DNA from: Aurantiochytrium sp. KH105
Taxonomy: Eukaryota; Sar; Bigyra; Thraustochytrida; Thraustochytriidae
DNA length: 64,000 nucleotides
Assembly (NCBI GenBank): GCA_003116975.1
Contig: BGKB01000106.1
Coordinates: 1 to 64,000, forward strand
Reading direction: 5' to 3'
Below are positions 29,509-39,500 of this stretch, piece after piece. Below the pieces are notes generated by a model. It did no database searches, had not been told where the DNA came from, and saw nothing but the letters and a program-made list of their open reading frames with translations. Positions within the stretch are counted from its first letter, which is position 1, and the number at the start of each line of letters is the position of its first letter. A program made the position numbers and the translations under genes.

Positions 29509-30165
29509 TCAGACGCGCCATCTGCCGGAAATGTAGTACGATATTCCGCCAACAAAGACGATCCAGGGCGCTAGACGCACGAACGGGGTGTGCAACACAT
29601 CTGTGAGCTCGAGCGCGAAAATACCGCCCATGAGAATGAGCGCCAGGATGAAAAGCTTGACGCCAAAGCGCTTTCTCCACTCGGCATGCGACTTGGTAAG
29701 GTTCTGGTTTGTCGCCCGCTTGATGAAGCGAGGGAAGGAATCCGCAGCAATCAGATTACGCACCTCTTGCTGCGGTGAGGCAAAGGCCTCAAGGTCTCCT
29801 TCGCTGACCTTGCGCAAGGCCTGTTCACGCATTCCAGAAGAAATATTCACCTCGTGCGGAGCACCTGTCTGGAGATAGGTGTCGGTGATCTCCTTGGACA
29901 CGGAGGCATGGTCTTTGCTCAGTCCTGCGGTCACGCGCACCATCTTGGGCGCTTGCGCGTCGCCAAAGACCTGGCGGTACTCCTCGACGCGAGCCCAAAA
30001 GTCCACGTTTTCGGCGTTGAACTCGCTCTTCATAAAATCGCGCAGGTCGTCCCGCGTGTACGGCGGTCCTTGCAGCGAGAAGAGCACGTCGTCCACGTCG
30101 GGCTCGAGCACCATTGACCGCCTCGACGCCCGGCTGCTGTCCTCGATGGACGCCGTCATCGGCAT
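29509..30165 (-). CDS. RGS-domain membrane protein
   Basis: 218 aa to the first stop. An RGS fold covers ~25-150: DLRDFMKSEFNAENVDFW is the typical early motif, followed by 'EITDTYLQTGAPHEVNIS', and 'LEAFASPQQEVRNLIAADSF' matches the final helices (F..A...V..LM..D.FPRF). Two transmembrane segments follow (~168-188 and ~197-213). RGS proteins accelerate GTP hydrolysis by G-alpha subunits. The RGS-plus-TM order resembles fungal Rax1-type proteins, known for polarity roles. The stop is an in-frame TGA with a plausible continuation (29284-29508), so the annotated end is doubtful: readthrough, a small intron, a nonsense allele or a sequence error are possible. Confidence 0.85.
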   Translation of the reverse strand: MPMTASIEDSSRASRRSMVLEPDVDDVLFSLQGPPYTRDDLRDFMKSEFNAENVDFWARVEEYRQVFGDAQAPKMVRVTAGLSKDHASVSKEITDTYLQTGAPHEVNISSGMREQALRKVSEGDLEAFASPQQEVRNLIAADSFPRFIKRATNQNLTKSHAEWRKRFGVKLFILALILMGGIFALELTDVLHTPFVRLAPWIVFVGGISYYISGRWRV

Positions 30166-30438
30166 CTTCTCGTCCGAGGCTTCGGCCTGCGCCTCGCGCG
30201 CCTGCCGCGCCTCGTCTCCGAGGCCCCGCTCTTCGACGCGAGCTCCAACGCGCTCTCCGACTGTCTGGGGTCGGTCGGCCAGGTCTCCTTGCTCCTCCCC
30301 TCACCTGATGTCGAGGTGAGGTGAGGTATGTCTGTAGCCTATGTGACCGCTCGCTCCTGGCGCGCAAACCCCGAGGGCCCCGCCGCGCTCGGCAGGACTC
30401 GTCTCGAGGCTCCGCTCGCTCGCACGCGGGCGCGCGGG

Positions 30439-30494
30439 CTTGCAGGCAGGCAGGCAGGCAGGCAGGCAGGCGGGCAGGCAGGCAGGCAGGCAGG
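30439..30494 (+). repeat. (GGCA)n tetranucleotide array
   Basis: About 13 GGCA units with one GGCG interruption, in the leader region of the RGS gene. Confidence 0.9.
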
Positions 30495-31187
30495 CCGGCA
30501 GGTGGGTGGGCTGCGCTCAGACGCGGCGACCGCCCGGCCCCGCGTTCTGGGTCTGGCGCGTGTGCCGCTCGCCAGCTGCTGGAGAGAAAGCAGCAGCAGA
30601 CAGAGCCAATGTTTGCGTTAGTGTTCACGTTGCCCCCCTACGCCATTTGCGGTAGTTACAGGTAGCAGTCGCGCCGGCGCGTGCACGTGCACACACCTTC
30701 TCTCTCTTATGCTCTCTATCCAAGTCTCGGGGCTTCCCTGTCGAGCCAGCCACCTCCGGCGGCGCGGCGGGATGGATTCCTCGCGACCTGCATGCTGCGG
30801 CGCGTCCTCCCTCGCCCGATCCCTCGCTCGCCTCTTCCGCGTTTCCCCTTCGAGACGCGCGGGCGCGCGAGGTCCCTTTCGCGCGGGCGATCCCAAAGGA
30901 AAGTTGACCTCAACTAGCGCGACGCCAAGCCAAGCGCGACTTTGTGTCTGTCTGCAGTGCTTGCCGCGCCGCGCCCGCGAAGGCTGGAGACGCGCACGCA
31001 CTACGTTTGTCGGGGGCGCGGCCGCGATCTCCAGCCATGCCGCCGCCGCGAGCCAGCGCCTGCCGCAGCCGGCTGGAGGCAGCGCGGCGAGCGCCCCTAA
31101 GAAAAGGGCGTGTCGCAGGCTGCGGACCCGTGCGTGCGTTCGCTCAGCTCGAGAAGTTTAGCGACGTGGCATGGCCACGGATGCGGA

Positions 31188-31240
31188 GCTAGCTAGTAGC
31201 TAGCTAGCCTGGTATAGCTAGCTAGCTAGCTAGCCTAGCT
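31188..31240 (+). repeat. (GCTA)n palindromic tetranucleotide cluster
   Basis: Three runs of alternating GCTA/AGCT units separated by a few bases. Each run is self-complementary, so the cluster could extrude hairpins. Confidence 0.85.
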
Positions 31241-32290
31241 CAGCTCGCCAGGACGCAGCGCCGGCACGTGCCGCCGCCAGGCTAAAAGCAACAGCTGCAA
31301 CATCAACTGCGACTTGAAGAACGGCATCGCTCGCTCGCTCGCATCGCATCGCTGCCTCCGTACTTTCCTTGCTTCTCGCCCTCGGAGGCCAAGCGGCGGC
31401 AGCCTTCTTGCTCTCGCGCGCGCGATCACAGAGGTCGCCGTCGCGGGTGGCAGTGGCGGGCGCACGATGGCGTCCAGGGGAGCGAACATTTTCATGGAGG
31501 AAGGCGTTGGCCATCTTGCAAGACTTGGAGGTATTCGCTGCACTCCTCTGCACCGCACCTACGTGCACATCATGCATGCATGCATGCATATTCTTGTTGT
31601 TCTTGTCCCTGTCGTCGAGGCTTTTCCTTCCAGCGGCAGCGGCAGGCCTTGAACAGACGGATTCCCTCGCACGTCTCATCTCCGTTCAGCCGCCGCCGCT
31701 TCTGAATGTGCCGCCAGTCAAATGCCTGGCTGCTGCAGCAGCAGCTGCCGAGGAGTATGCGCTCGTTATCGCATGGTGCGCCATGTAGAGGCCGCTCTGG
31801 GCAAGGCATGCGAGGCACGCGCTCAGCTGCGGATGCATGTGTTGGCGACGGAGATCAAGATCGGTCTGCTGGCTGATGCTGGCTGCGCTGCTGGCTTGCC
31901 ACGGAAAGAAAGGCTAATCAATGGCACGCCGTCATTCGTCAGGGAGATTCCTTGAGCTCATGCTCCTTGAGAAGAGAAGGATGCCTTCTCGCCTGAATAA
32001 AGAGAGCCGCTTAAGAAGGCCGCGCGGACATCGGCAAGATCCTTGCAGTTTTCGTCATTGTAGTATTCCACAAAGCGCCGCGGTTCTCATCAGCGCAACG
32101 TCCACGCTCCTCCATTGCCGCCGCAGGTCAGTCAATGGTAGTGCGCACGCTCCATCGTCGCACGGCCGCGGTCGCTGACGGAACAAGGAACAACCTCGCC
32201 TGCGAGTTGCAACCAGTGCAACCATGCCGAGGTCACGACCAAAACTATGACCTCGGCCCGTGCCGTGAATGCAACCCTGCATGTATTGCG

Positions 32291-32326
32291 TGCATTCTCG
32301 AGTGCATTCTCGAATGCATTCTCGAG
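32291..32326 (+). repeat. Three 12-bp tandem units (tgcattctcgag)
   Basis: Three consecutive copies, the middle one with one mismatch, ~310 bases before the start of the TPR gene. Confidence 0.85.
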
Positions 32327-32638
32327 ACTCGCCCCTTTGCATGGTCGACGCGACTGGCCCATCTTTCCGCGCAACGATCGGGGGTGTGTGCCTCTTCGTT
32401 TGAGTCTCTCCTAGGTTCCCGAAAACATGGCCAGCGCGTACCGGCAGCCAGCAGCACGTACCGGCAGCCAGCACTTGCCGGGGACCAGCAAGCGCAACGT
32501 CCAGGCGCTGCTGCAGTCTCCAAATTCCTCGCCACGCGAGCGTTAGAAACCTCCTCGCCCTCTCCTCGTGTAGTCCGCGCAGCCCCTTCCTTGCCTTTCT
32601 CGGAGCGGCTGCTTGATCGATAGGGCACGAGCTTAAAG

Positions 32639-35440
32639 ATGCCCGAATCGAGCTTGTCACGCTTGAGCTTTTCGCGCAAAACGGACGATGAGATTTTCTC
32701 CAAGGGCGCGCGCAAGATCATTGACCCGCGCAGCATTTCTCTGCGCGCAATCAAAGAACTCCGCGACGAGGTGCTCAGCGGAAAGGCTGCCCAAGGCGTC
32801 GAGCTCTACGTGGCCAAGCACGACCTCTCGGACAGAGTCCAAGAAGGCGCCACCATTCAGGTCCAGCGCACCAAGCCCGGTGGCAAGTTGCAAGGCCGCG
32901 TACCCTACGTCAGCGTGCCCATCACCTTTGAGCCCGGAAAGGACGCCGACCCCAAGCCCCGCCAAGACTGGAGCACGGAAGACATTGCCGAGTACGTCGT
33001 TCTCGCCTTGACGAAAAGCTTGCCCCAGGCACAGTTTTACCTCAACCATGTCGACGAAAAAGACGTTGGCGCCGAGTTCCAAGGCACCTTTGTGAGTCAA
33101 GCACGCAAGTGTCGCTTTCAGGACCTCGTCGAAGCGCTCGAGGACCATTTCGGCCAAGACGCCGACACGGCCTTTATCTGGCTTGACCTCTTTTGCGCGA
33201 ACCAGCCGCTGCTGACCAGTGCAGACGAAGCACTGTCTCCCGACGTGATTCTCGCGCGAAACCAGTATCTGACGCACGGCCTGCATCGAGCAATCGGCCG
33301 TTTCGAAAGCGCGGTCATCTTCTTTGACCGCTGGGACGTACCCGCACCTCTCCAGCGTGCGTGGTGCGTATGGGAGATCATGGGCGCCATTACGCAGGCG
33401 CAGAGGTTTCAGGTCGCCTTTGCGCCTGGACAAGAGCAAGCTTTTATCGAGACACTGCTCAAAGGTGGAGTAGATGGATTGATCAAGATTCTGGCTGACA
33501 ACAATAATATGCGCAACGCAAAGTGCTGGAAAAATGAAGACAAGGAGATGATTGACAAGGCCGTCGAGATGACTGTGGATGGCGGATATGTGACGCTGAT
33601 CAAAGAGGTGAACCAGCGCGTGCATGCTTGGCGACTGCAAATGGCGCAAGACGCCATAGCACAAGCTCGCGATGGCGATCCACTCAAGCTTGCCGAAATC
33701 CTTCTCTGCACTGGCGCTCTCTTGAATAGTCAAGGCGAGTATAATGAAGCTCTGCAGATGCTGAAGGAAGCGCTGTCGATTTTCAAGGAAAGTCTTGGCG
33801 ACCGGCATCCCGATGTGGCGAACACTCTCAACAACATCGCGAATGTGTACGAAAAACAAGGTTGCTACGAGGAGGCCTTGTCGCACTGCGAGGAAGCGCT
33901 GTCGATTGAGAAGGAAAGTCTTGGCGGCCGGCATCCCCTTGTGGCTCAAACGCTCAACAGCATCGCCAATGTGTATGGCGATCAAGGCCGCTACGAGGAG
34001 GCCTTGGCGTTCTACGAGGAAGCGCTGTCGATTGAGAAGGAAAGCTATGGCGACCGGCATATCAATATGGCGGGCACACTTAACAACCTCGCCTTAGTGT
34101 ACCAAACACAAGGCCGCTACGAGGAGGCCTTGGCGTGCTTTGAGGAAGCGCTGTCGATTTACAAGGAAAGTATTGGCGACCGGCATCCCTTTGTGGCGGT
34201 CACTCTCAACAACATCGCCGTTGTGTACTATTCACAAGGCTGCTACGAGGAGGCCTTGGCGAACTGCGAGGAAGCGCTGTCGATTAAAAAGGAGAGTCTT
34301 GGCGACCGGCATCCCGATGTGGCGGGCACACTTGGCAACATCGCCAACTTGTACTCTTCACAAGGCCGCTACGCGGAGGCCTTGGCGTACTACGAGGAAG
34401 CGCTGTCAATTGAGAAAGAGAGTCTTGGCGACCGGCATCCCGATGTGGCGATCACGCTCTACAACATCGCCATTACGCACCAAGAACAAGGCAGCTACGA
34501 GGAGGCCTTGGCGTACTACGAGGAAGCGCTGTCGATTAAGAAGGAAAATCTTGGCGACCGGCATATCTCTGTGGCGGACACGCTCAACAACATCGCTGTT
34601 GTGTACGGCTCACAAGGCCGCAACGTGGAGGCCTTGGCGTACTACGAGGAAGCGCTGTCAATCTACAAGGAGGCCCTTGACGACCGGCGTCCCGATGTGG
34701 CGGACACGCTCAACAACATCGCCAGCGTGTATTACGATCAAGGCCGCTACGAGGAGGCCTTGGCGTACTACGAGGAAGCGCTGTCAATTCGCAAGGAGGT
34801 CCTTGGCGACCGGCATCTCAAGGTGGCTCGCATGCTCGATGGCATCGGCTCTATGTATTACGCACAAGGCCGTTTCAAGGAAGCCTTAGCGTACTTTGAG
34901 GAAGCACTGCCGATCCTCAAGGAAAGTCTTGGCGATCGGCATCACGATGTCGCGAGCTTACTTGGCAACATCGCCATAGTGTACTCTTCACAAGGCCGCT
35001 ACGAGGAGGCCTTGGCGAGCAACGAGAAAGTGCTGTCAATTTTCAAGGAAAGTCTTGGCGACAGGCATCCCAATGTGACAGACACACTAAACAACATCGC
35101 CATTGTGTACCAAGAACAATGTCGCCACGAGGAGGCCTTGGCTTTGTTCGAGGAAGTGCTGTCGACTCGCAAGGAAAGCCTTGGCGACCGGCATCCCGAT
35201 GTGGCGGCCACACTCAACAACATTGCTGCTGTGTATTTTTCACAAGGCCGCTACGAAGAGGCTTTGATGTACTTCGAGGAAGCGCTGTCAATTTTCAAGG
35301 ATGGGCTTGACGACCGGCATCCCTCCGTAACGAGCACGCAAAGAAATATCGAACTCGCACGCAAAGAGATCCGAGCGAGGATCGAGCGTCGATCTCCGCT
35401 GCAAAAGCTAGCGTGCCTTTGGGCCAAAAAACGAACGTAA
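32639..35440 (+). CDS. TPR (kinesin-light-chain-type) array protein with N-terminal effector-like domain
   Basis: 933 aa. Residues ~110-345 form a globular domain with the pattern 'FIWLDLFCANQ', 'AIGRFESAVIFFDRWDVP' and 'LQRAWCVWEIMGAI'. Similar W-D-F-x-x-x-Q / R-A-W-C-x-W-E signatures occur at the front of many algal and stramenopile TPR proteins, where a TIR- or HET-like function has been suspected; that is not established. From residue 352 to 897 there are 13 consecutive 42-aa TPRs of kinesin-light-chain/nephrocystin type (consensus 'TLNNIAVVYYSQGRYEEALA' then YYEEALSIxKESLGDRHPDV), plus a degenerate 14th. Repeats are also very similar in DNA, indicating recent duplication. No signal peptide, membrane segment or NTPase motif. 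It probably acts as a ligand-binding scaffold. The Maf gene follows 225 bp downstream in the same orientation. Confidence 0.85.
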   Translation: MPESSLSRLSFSRKTDDEIFSKGARKIIDPRSISLRAIKELRDEVLSGKAAQGVELYVAKHDLSDRVQEGATIQVQRTKPGGKLQGRVPYVSVPITFEPGKDADPKPRQDWSTEDIAEYVVLALTKSLPQAQFYLNHVDEKDVGAEFQGTFVSQARKCRFQDLVEALEDHFGQDADTAFIWLDLFCANQPLLTSADEALSPDVILARNQYLTHGLHRAIGRFESAVIFFDRWDVPAPLQRAWCVWEIMGAITQAQRFQVAFAPGQEQAFIETLLKGGVDGLIKILADNNNMRNAKCWKNEDKEMIDKAVEMTVDGGYVTLIKEVNQRVHAWRLQMAQDAIAQARDGDPLKLAEILLCTGALLNSQGEYNEALQMLKEALSIFKESLGDRHPDVANTLNNIANVYEKQGCYEEALSHCEEALSIEKESLGGRHPLVAQTLNSIANVYGDQGRYEEALAFYEEALSIEKESYGDRHINMAGTLNNLALVYQTQGRYEEALACFEEALSIYKESIGDRHPFVAVTLNNIAVVYYSQGCYEEALANCEEALSIKKESLGDRHPDVAGTLGNIANLYSSQGRYAEALAYYEEALSIEKESLGDRHPDVAITLYNIAITHQEQGSYEEALAYYEEALSIKKENLGDRHISVADTLNNIAVVYGSQGRNVEALAYYEEALSIYKEALDDRRPDVADTLNNIASVYYDQGRYEEALAYYEEALSIRKEVLGDRHLKVARMLDGIGSMYYAQGRFKEALAYFEEALPILKESLGDRHHDVASLLGNIAIVYSSQGRYEEALASNEKVLSIFKESLGDRHPNVTDTLNNIAIVYQEQCRHEEALALFEEVLSTRKESLGDRHPDVAATLNNIAAVYFSQGRYEEALMYFEEALSIFKDGLDDRHPSVTSTQRNIELARKEIRARIERRSPLQKLACLWAKKRT
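33692..35329 (+). repeat. 13 tandem 126-bp coding repeats (TPR array)
   Basis: Thirteen units of exactly 126 bp without indels. 'gaggaggccttggcg' and 'gaagcgctgtcgatt' recur in most units and 'cttggcgaccggcatcccga' in several. Variation concentrates at the helix-A exposed positions and at the 'xxV/xxQG' boundary. Confidence 0.95.
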
Positions 35441-35581
35441 TGCGCAGACAATCAATTTTTTTTAGCAGCAACGATTACTTTACAGCGCAGATACAACGTG
35501 TTCACAGTTAGTTTGCTGTAGGAGAGTTCACGCAGAACGTTTAGCAGGGAGCCTGCTTGCTGCGACGGGAGGCGAGCCCCG

Positions 35582-35612
35582 TGCACGCACGCAAGCACGC
35601 ACGCACGCACGC
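35582..35612 (+). repeat. (GCAC)n tetranucleotide repeat
   Basis: An imperfect GCAC/ACGC run in the 225-bp gap before the Maf gene. Confidence 0.85.
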
Positions 35613-35665
35613 ACGAACACACGCGCAGACGCAGGCACTAGACACTTTTAGGGAGACGCTCAACC

Positions 35666-36382
35666 ATGCTCAAGGTCGCGGCAAGCGTACGCGGCGAGAT
35701 CGAGGGCGGCCGTCTTCGACTGGTGCTGGCCAGCAAGAGCCCGAGGCGCGTGGAGCTCCTGCGCGAGAGCGTGCTGGGCGGCAAAGTCCCCTTTGATGTC
35801 CTGCCAAGCAGCTTCAAGGAGGATTATGACAAGAAAACTTACCAAGGTCGCGCGCGAGAGTATGTGCAAGAGTATGCGCTGCAAAAGGCGCTCGATGTGC
35901 GCCGCACGCTACTCGCGAACGGCTCCGTGAGCGCTCCTACGCTCGTCATTGGCTGCGACACGGTAGTTGTTAGGGAGGACGGCGCGATTCTCGAGAAACC
36001 TGCGAGCGAGATCGAGGCACGGGAAACCATTCAGAGCTACAGCGAACGTGCAGTCGATGTGGTATCAGGTCTTGCCTTGCTTCTTGTGCGGCCCGGAGAC
36101 GCAGCGAATGAGGATCCCCCCGATACAGAGCTGACCACGTGTCAAACACGAGTTCTCTTTGCTGCTTTGGACCCTGATCTCGTGGCTGCCTATGTGGCCA
36201 CGCAGGAACCCATGGACAAAGCTGGCGGCTTTGGAATTCAAGGACTTGGTGCTGTGCTCGTGCGCGCCATCGAAGGTTGTTACTTTAACGTAGTTGGCCT
36301 TCCTGTACATGTGCTGAGCAACAAATTACTTGACGTGCTGACTCGAAATGCCCTCCTTGGCGAGACGTCAGTGCAGGCTTGA
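35666..36382 (+). CDS. Maf/HAM1-superfamily nucleoside triphosphate pyrophosphatase
   Basis: 238 aa, starting at the ATG in context caaccATGC. It contains all family signatures: LASKSPRRVELL (P-loop-like SxSPRR, ~23-34), GCDTVVV with the metal/base Asp (~94-100), EKPAS, the acidic/basic stretch 'AYVATQEPMDKAGGFGIQG' (~173-191) and NVVGLPV near the end. Maf proteins hydrolyse dTTP, UTP and modified pyrimidine nucleotides to the monophosphate plus PPi, preventing misincorporation. Length is slightly over the usual ~200 aa because of an insert at ~140-150. No targeting peptide is evident, so it is probably cytosolic. It is convergent with the MKP1-like phosphatase gene, 167 bp between stops. Confidence 0.93.
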   Translation: MLKVAASVRGEIEGGRLRLVLASKSPRRVELLRESVLGGKVPFDVLPSSFKEDYDKKTYQGRAREYVQEYALQKALDVRRTLLANGSVSAPTLVIGCDTVVVREDGAILEKPASEIEARETIQSYSERAVDVVSGLALLLVRPGDAANEDPPDTELTTCQTRVLFAALDPDLVAAYVATQEPMDKAGGFGIQGLGAVLVRAIEGCYFNVVGLPVHVLSNKLLDVLTRNALLGETSVQA

Positions 36383-36549
36383 CGTTCAAGCGTTTATTTC
36401 AAGGTGTAGCATCTTGCGGTCGTGCTGGATACATTTCCGTATGCAACTTTTGGTGTACAATGATCGGATGCCATTTTGAAACTGTTTCTACGTTCTCACA
36501 TAGTCTCCTCTTTCTACATTTTTACAGGGTGCTTCATGGTTTACCTCTT

Positions 36550-39500
36550 TTACAGAGTGTGCTTCACGTCTTGTTGTTCTACAGTTATCGCACGGCGACC
36601 GCGTAACGAAGGGGAAACCTCGACTTCGTCTCCATGGGCAAGAGCGAGAGCATGCCAGAACGTGGCACTTTCATAGCCACATGGCACACGAACCACACGA
36701 GGCGGCGCCTCCTCAAACGTAGAAAAGAGCCTGGCTGCTCGCTCAGCGGCGGCCAAAACCTCCTCGGGCGTGTCAACGTCGTGCCACACAAACTGCGTCT
36801 CGCAAGCGGGGGCGCATGCGAGCCAGCAACGAGGCAGCTGTTGCACGTTCTCATCGTTGCTGCTTGCAGCCTTTCCGGGCGGCTCGTTGCCAGGGTTTTC
36901 GCGACCCGCCATGGGCGCAAACATGCTACGGCGCACCTCCACGGCGGGCCCACTTGCCAACGCGAGCGATGTGCGCACACCGTCGGGAAATGCACGAAAA
37001 GTGCGCTCCTGGTCCGAAAGGTCAACCCTGTAAAGTAGCGTTTGACGCGTCACAGTCGACGGGCGCGTCGTGGCCCAAGTCATGAGCTGCATACTGAAGC
37101 CAATGTTGGGATTCACCTTGTTCCTTTTTTGCTTGAGAAAGTTTACTGCGTCCGCGTACGACCAATTGAACTTCCAAATCAGGTATGCGAGGATGATTGT
37201 AGCTGATCTCGAAATACCGCGCTGACAGAATACTAGGACCTTGCCCCCCTCGCGCATGGTCTCCTCGATAAACTGAATCGCTGGCAAAAACGTCCCTGAT
37301 ACATCTTGCGTGGTCTTGTCTCGCAGGTACAATGTCAAGAGTGAGGTCCCCTCGGGCAAGACAACGTTCGGGTGCTGTCTTCGCCGCGTGGAACAGTCGA
37401 TCAGAGCCGTGAGCCCGTGCGCATCCATGCACTCGGTGGCGTTGTCCGAAAGCGCAAACATGCTTCCAATGTACAAGTGATCGAGAACCCTCGTGCATAG
37501 CTGCTCAGGTTTCCCGCCCCCGCCCGTGTCGAGGCGCGGTGTCTGCGGCGTGACTATTTGTAGACCTGGATGTGGTAGTGATCTACCTGTGCGGAGTGAA
37601 GGTGTTGCGGCAGGGAGGCTTCTAGGAGTTGCCTTTGCCAACGCCTGGCTCTCCGTTTCGTCAAAGCTTTCCTCTGTGTTGACATAGAGTCCGCGGCGCA
37701 GCCCCTGCGCCTTGGCTTTTCCCTGGCGCGTGCTGTTCGGTACAGCCTGTGCTTGTAATGCTGAATTTCGCGAATCCGCAACCTGGACGGTCAGATCCAG
37801 CCTGAGTCCTGGCCGTCGGCGCTTCAGACTATTGTTGCTGCCGCTGCTGCAGGTGCTTGCCGCGCCAGGACTCGCATGCGACGTCTCACTTGGTTGATGG
37901 TGTTGCTGCTGCAGGTTTGTCGACCCATGAAGACCTGCAGAACCGCTTCCTCGATCTATTAGTCCAGCTTCTTCAGCCAGTTGTCCATCTTGGCCGGTTG
38001 CGGGAGGCTGAAGATCGTCCTGGTGAGACGGGTGTGCATCTGTTCGGTCACTCTGTTGCCTCGAAATTGTCTCCTGTGTATCTTGATGGCCACCGTCGGC
38101 TGGTGTGGCCAATGACGCCGTGGAGAACGATGCGCTGGTTGTTGTTGCAGCGGACTTGCTCGCGTCCCTGTGCGAGGCCGTGGCAACTTTGGCTTCATCA
38201 AGCGCGCCCAGATCGGGAAGCAGCCGGTCTCGCCAGGGCGAGACAACTTGCAACGCATCGGCAGACAGTGCCTTGCCATGAGCGCCAATGAGCGCCTTGC
38301 GCTGACGTTGTGATGGCATGCCACCACAGGCCAACGGGCTAGCATCGTGCTTTCCAGAGGGGTGCCATAGACGACCTGACGAAGGCTGATCGCCTGGAGA
38401 CAGGTGTTCCGCATGCCCAGGAGCCCCTGTCTTGCTCACGACATCATCCGCAGTCCATGGGCGTTCCCCAACGCCGGGCTCTGTATCCTTCACTGACAAC
38501 CCGCGTGGCGGCGGGGACGGCGTATTGGCGGCACGAAAGCCTCCTCGTGGCGTCGCGCTCGAAACGAGATTCTCGCACGCGGGTGACGAGTGCGCGGCGC
38601 GCAGCCGTGGCATCACTGCAGGACCATCGCGTAAGGCAACCCGAGCATGCACATTACGGTCCTCGCTTCGGTAGCGAGCAACCTTGGCATCGGATGTTTC
38701 TACCTCGCGCGGGGTACGCTGCCGAAGAGCGGCCGCTGCTGCGGTCGTGGTGGAGGCGGCACGCGGAGACTGAAGCATGGTGAATCCCTGCGTGAGACCC
38801 TTGACGTCTGCGTCAGTTGCCGTGCGGACCAGTGCGGGATGCTGAAGATGGCACGTGCGCTCGTGCATTGGAGAATTTCGCGCAGCCTTGACGGCCACGC
38901 TTGCTCTGCTTTCAAGACAAGCAGGAGCAAGCGAAAGAGGCGATAGAGCGGCGGGAAAGCAAGTGCTTCGATTAATTTCCGACGTTGTTGTTACGCGCGG
39001 TGACAAAAACGGTGAACTCGGCTCACTGCGCGAAGTTCGCGATTCAGACGTCGTTGCCGTCTCCCCTGTGCGAGCGCTGATGCCACTGAGCGCGCTGACA
39101 TCGCTGCCTATTGAATTGACCAGGAGATCCTCCTTTTCCTGCGCCGATCTTGCGCGAGTTACCTTGTGCTGTGCCGCGACCACGGCTTGACCAGCGTCTT
39201 CGTCCACATCCATTGTGGAGGTCCTCCCCAAAGGTTGTTCATCCATGCTGGCCGCCTTCTGAGACCTCGTCCCCGTCGAGCCGACGACCTCGCGCAAGAC
39301 CTCGCGGGGGTCCCTGTTGCTCAAGCTGCGCGCGCGCGCCTGCTGCTGCTGCTGCTGCGGCTGCGGTTGCAGCTTGGCTGCGAGGTCCCCAACGGCAGCG
39401 CCTCCTCGGGCCCGGCTTTCCGTTCCTCCTGGGCCCGGAGCCCGGGTCTGCGCGGGGGCGGCGCCGGCGGCCGCGGCCGCGTTTTCCTTGTCGCCCGCGG

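Larger units (their letters stand above)
30166..32638. other. Divergent repeat-rich region between RGS and TPR genes
   Basis: 2.5 kb without a supported gene. It contains (GGCA)n at 30439-30494, GCTA-type repeats at 31188-31240, an ATGC run at 31571-31588, three 12-bp units 'tgcattctcgag' at 32291-32326 and a 20-bp unit repeated twice at 32437-32474. The promoters of two divergent genes must lie here. Confidence 0.5.

Noticed and set aside
32657-34060. 467-codon minus-strand frame opposite the TPR gene
   Set aside because: Antisense shadow of the TPR repeats; its own apparent repeats simply mirror the 126-bp units.
33692-35329. CRISPR-like direct repeats
   Set aside because: The repeats are contiguous 126-bp coding units with no spacers and translate into TPRs.
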